Assembly: GCA_946183625.1 (NCBI GenBank)
Contig: CAMHCL010000068.1
Span: 1 to 8,400, forward strand
Direction of reading: 5' to 3'
DNA from: an uncultured Lachnospiraceae bacterium
Lineage (GTDB): Bacteria > Bacillota > Clostridia > Lachnospirales > Lachnospiraceae
DNA: 8,400 nt
Each line of letters starts with the position of its first letter. Within the stretch, counting starts at the first letter, position 1. The notes beneath the pieces were generated by a model. It was not told the DNA's origin. It did not search any database and saw nothing but the letters and a program-made list of their open reading frames with translations. Shown here piece by piece: positions 6,224 through 8,400 of the stretch. A program made the translations under genes and the position numbers.

Positions 6224-8272
6224 TTACTTCTCCTTCTTTATCTTCTTGGATTCATCCTCTTGGGATGTCTTCTTCTTAGGTTCTTCTTTCTTGTCGGACT
6301 TCTTAGGCTCGTCCTTCTTCTTGGCAGTCTTCTTTACCGCTTTCTTAACTTCTTTCTTCTTAGCCTTCTCTTCTGCCTTCTCTCTCTTCTCTGCCTCGGC
6401 AGCTGTCTCACCAGCAAGCTGTTCCGTTCCGGTAGCTGGATGCTTTTCATTTCTCAGGTATTCAGCTCTCTCCTCATCAGTAAGAGGAACCTTGATTGGT
6501 TCTATATATTGCATTTCATAATAATGATAGAGTGCCTTGTATTCCTCACTGGATACATCATTCGTATGTCCATGCATTTCGTCGAAATCTCTATCGCCAC
6601 CAACACGTTTCATTATATGAAGCGATATATTTGACGCATGAGATGATATACGTTCAAAGCTCACCAGAAGATCGAACAGTGAAACACCACCTTCTATGGA
6701 ACAGATGCCATCCTGCAGTCTGTCTACGTGGTGACTCTTTATCAATTCCTTCAGATTATCAACTATATCAGCCAGTGGTTCAACTCTTACAGCCAGGGCA
6801 GGATCATCATTTGTAAAGGCCTCCAGAAGAGTATCAATAGTATACTCAACAGCCTTTGCGATGGTCACTGCCTCTCTATGGCCATCAGGAGTGAAATGTA
6901 TATTCTGCTCGTTTTTGCTCTGAGCATTATATGCTATGTTCATGCAATAGTCGCCCATTCGTTCGAAGTCACTTATGGAATTCAGGATTTCCGAAACCAC
7001 CAGCTTATTGTCCCTGGTAAGTCTCTTTCTATCGATCCTTATAACATAAGAAGAAAGGACTGTTTCACATTTATCTATAAAAGCTTCATTAGCTTCCAAT
7101 GTACTGAATTTTGACTCATCATAATCATAGATCAGAGAAGTTGCTATCTTATAATTCTCAGTGATAGCTTCTCCCATCTTGGTTATAAGCTGTTTGCACT
7201 GCTCAAGGGCTACAGTAGGTGTATTGAGAAGCATGTCGTCCAGTTTCGCAAGCTCCTTATCCTGAAGATCCTCCTCTTCAACATCGCCTACTATCTTGGC
7301 TGTCAGCTTCGATACCTTATCAGAAAACGGCAGCAGCACTAAACTTGTTATCAAATTGAATAAAAGGTGGATGGTAGCTATACCACTCCTGTTGATCAGC
7401 TGACTCATAAATGGAAGTCCGATAGTATAATGAATTCCATATATTACAACTGAGAACAGAATAGCACCAAACAGATTAAAGAATACGTAACCCACTACCA
7501 GTCTCTTTGCTTTTCTGTTGGCTCCGATACCACCTATAATGGTAGTAGAACATTTACCTATATTCTCACCTATGATAATAGGAATGGCTACACCATATGA
7601 TATAACACCCGTTACAGACAATGTCTGAAGGATACCGACAGAAGCATTCGAGCTCTGAAGTATGACCGTGATTACAAGACCGATCAATATACCCAGAAGC
7701 GGATTTTCAAAAGATGTAAACATATGTTGGAATGTGGCATTGTCCTTAAGAGGTGCAAGTGCATTCTCCATAAGAGTCATACCGTAGAAGAGCATTCCCA
7801 GTCCAACAAGTATGCCTGCTACATTCTTAGACTTTTTATTTTTCGAAAAAACTATTATAAATGCACCGATTCCTACCAGCACACATGCAAAGGCTGATGG
7901 TTTAAGAAGAGAAACCAAAATGTTGTCTGAACCAATATCACCAAGACGGAGTATCTGTGCCGTTACTGTACTACCCAGGTTTGAACCAAACACTACCGGT
8001 AATGCCTGTCCCACGTTCATGATATCGGCATTTACAAAACCTACCAACATTATGGTTGTAGCGGCTGAACTCTGTAGTATCGCAGTGATAGCTGCACCGA
8101 AGCTCCAGCCCTTGATCCTGCCAACGCCCTTTTTCTTACTTGTTGTTAACTTCTCTAACAGCTTCTCCAGTCCTGATCCGGTAACCTTCTCAAGATTCGA
8201 ACTCATGTTGCTCAATCCATAGAGGAATATTCCTATTCCTCCAAGAAGCTGTAGTATCGATAAAATATCCAT
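6224..8272 (-). CDS. Na/Pi cotransporter family protein with PhoU-like domain and lysine-rich tail
   Basis: This 682-residue protein belongs to the PF02690-type Na/Pi cotransporter family (NptA/YjbB-like). The membrane half (1-318) carries the duplicated signature with two QSS motifs: ILQSSAATT (Gln67) and ILQSSNASVG (Gln206). Each repeat also has a GxNxG-type motif (FGSNLGSTVTA at 95-105, IGENIGKCSTT at 234-244). A PhoU-like helical domain follows at about 340-560, with SDFERMGDYCMNIA (434-447) and the matching SFERISSHASNIS (538-550). Residues from about 590 to 682 are extra compared with most family members, and from about 628 are a Lys/Glu/Ala low-complexity tail, predicted cytoplasmic. 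Known relatives move phosphate with sodium, inward or outward; direction cannot be told here. The ATG start at 8272 has CTGGAG 6 bases upstream and a hydrophobic first helix typical of the family. It is the first gene of the operon and is one base from moxR. Confidence 0.93.
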   Translation of the reverse strand: MDILSILQLLGGIGIFLYGLSNMSSNLEKVTGSGLEKLLEKLTTSKKKGVGRIKGWSFGAAITAILQSSAATTIMLVGFVNADIMNVGQALPVVFGSNLGSTVTAQILRLGDIGSDNILVSLLKPSAFACVLVGIGAFIIVFSKNKKSKNVAGILVGLGMLFYGMTLMENALAPLKDNATFQHMFTSFENPLLGILIGLVITVILQSSNASVGILQTLSVTGVISYGVAIPIIIGENIGKCSTTIIGGIGANRKAKRLVVGYVFFNLFGAILFSVVIYGIHYTIGLPFMSQLINRSGIATIHLLFNLITSLVLLPFSDKVSKLTAKIVGDVEEEDLQDKELAKLDDMLLNTPTVALEQCKQLITKMGEAITENYKIATSLIYDYDESKFSTLEANEAFIDKCETVLSSYVIRIDRKRLTRDNKLVVSEILNSISDFERMGDYCMNIAYNAQSKNEQNIHFTPDGHREAVTIAKAVEYTIDTLLEAFTNDDPALAVRVEPLADIVDNLKELIKSHHVDRLQDGICSIEGGVSLFDLLVSFERISSHASNISLHIMKRVGGDRDFDEMHGHTNDVSSEEYKALYHYYEMQYIEPIKVPLTDEERAEYLRNEKHPATGTEQLAGETAAEAEKREKAEEKAKKKEVKKAVKKTAKKKDEPKKSDKKEEPKKKTSQEDESKKIKKEK
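6230..6235 (-). promoter_or_regulatory. Ribosome binding site of moxR, inside the transporter 3' end
   Basis: On the minus strand AAGGAG is followed by AAGTAAA (7 bases) and GTG at 6222. It lies within the last codons of the transporter gene, whose TAA (6226-6224) falls in the spacer. This decides for the GTG start and implies that ribosomes ending the transporter can restart on moxR. Confidence 0.8.
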
Positions 8273-8400
8273 TATAAACTCCAGGAATTATTTTTTTACC
8301 TCGTATCCCATGTTGATTTTACTCCATAATACCTATATAAACAAGCGAAAAATCGTTTTGCAGGGCAGAGCAAAAGAAAGAGCACCCGAATACCATAAGA
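8273..8400. other. Upstream non-coding region of the operon
   Basis: These 128 bases hold the transporter ribosome site (8279-8282), a run of seven T on the plus strand (8291-8297), the possible promoter and no recognisable gene. No clear terminator stem of an upstream gene, riboswitch or tRNA was seen, but the region is cut by the window edge. Confidence 0.5.
8316..8344 (-). promoter_or_regulatory. Possible sigma-A-type promoter upstream of the operon
   Basis: On the minus strand TTGTTT (8344-8339) and TAAAAT (8321-8316) are separated by 17 bases. The -10 matches the consensus at 5 of 6 positions and the -35 at 3 of 6. The predicted start would lie about 35 bases before the transporter ATG, with the GGAG site (8282-8279) in the leader. 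The region is AT-rich, so a chance match is quite possible. Confidence 0.35.

Noticed and set aside
6203..6634. Plus-strand open frames with Leu/Phe-rich, membrane-like sequence
   Set aside because: They mirror the lysine/glutamate-rich C-terminal tail of the Na/Pi transporter, which has clear family identity on the minus strand.
8288..8311. A seven-codon minus-strand leader ORF (ATG at 8311, TAA at 8288-8290) ahead of the transporter
   Set aside because: If the proposed promoter is right, the transcript starts close to its ATG and lacks its upstream GGAG. The length is within chance, and no attenuator-like stem or codon run accompanies it.

Overview
The window looks like a chromosomal piece of an anaerobic, low-to-medium GC Gram-positive bacterium, most likely in the Clostridia and probably a Lachnospiraceae-type gut or rumen organism. 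This is inferred from the AT-leaning codon use with frequent ATA and AGA, strong purine-rich Shine-Dalgarno sites, the family-level look of the proteins and the lack of outer-membrane features. No marker gene fixes the genus.

Every supported gene lies on the minus strand, so the operon reads from high to low coordinates. From 8272 down to 1 the order is: a Na/Pi-cotransporter-family membrane protein with a PhoU-like domain and a lysine-rich tail (8272-6224); a MoxR-type AAA+ ATPase (6222-5230); an AT-rich gap of 93 bases; a DUF58 protein (5136-4261); a small single-span membrane protein (4277-3801); a first membrane-anchored VWA protein (3810-2713); a second VWA protein (2708-1752); a TPR membrane protein with an acidic tail (1748-924); and an HxxxD-type acyltransferase/condensation-fold protein (955-1) that runs off the left edge. 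Apart from the 93-base gap, junctions are overlaps or gaps of 1-4 bases, so this is almost certainly one transcription unit. A plausible promoter lies in the 128 bases upstream of the first gene.

The central block (MoxR, DUF58, small TM protein, VWA, VWA, TPR) is the Bat-like arrangement known from Bacteroides aerotolerance loci and many MoxR-VWA clusters. There an AAA+ ATPase is thought to act with VWA proteins in metal-dependent assembly or maturation of envelope proteins. Positive-inside reading of the membrane segments puts the ATPase, DUF58 and most of the small protein in the cytoplasm, and the two VWA domains and the TPR domain outside the membrane. The less usual parts are the two ends. 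A Na/Pi-PhoU transporter is coupled to moxR by a one-base spacer, and a soluble HxxxD acyltransferase overlaps the TPR gene by 32 bases. Three of the proteins (transporter C-terminus, TPR N-terminus, acyltransferase N-terminus) carry lysine-rich, alanine/glutamate-spaced tails expected to be cytoplasmic, and one of these is built from a 39-base tandem duplication.

No tRNA, rRNA, insertion sequence, CRISPR array or convincing terminator was seen. No stretch above 300 bases lacks a gene.
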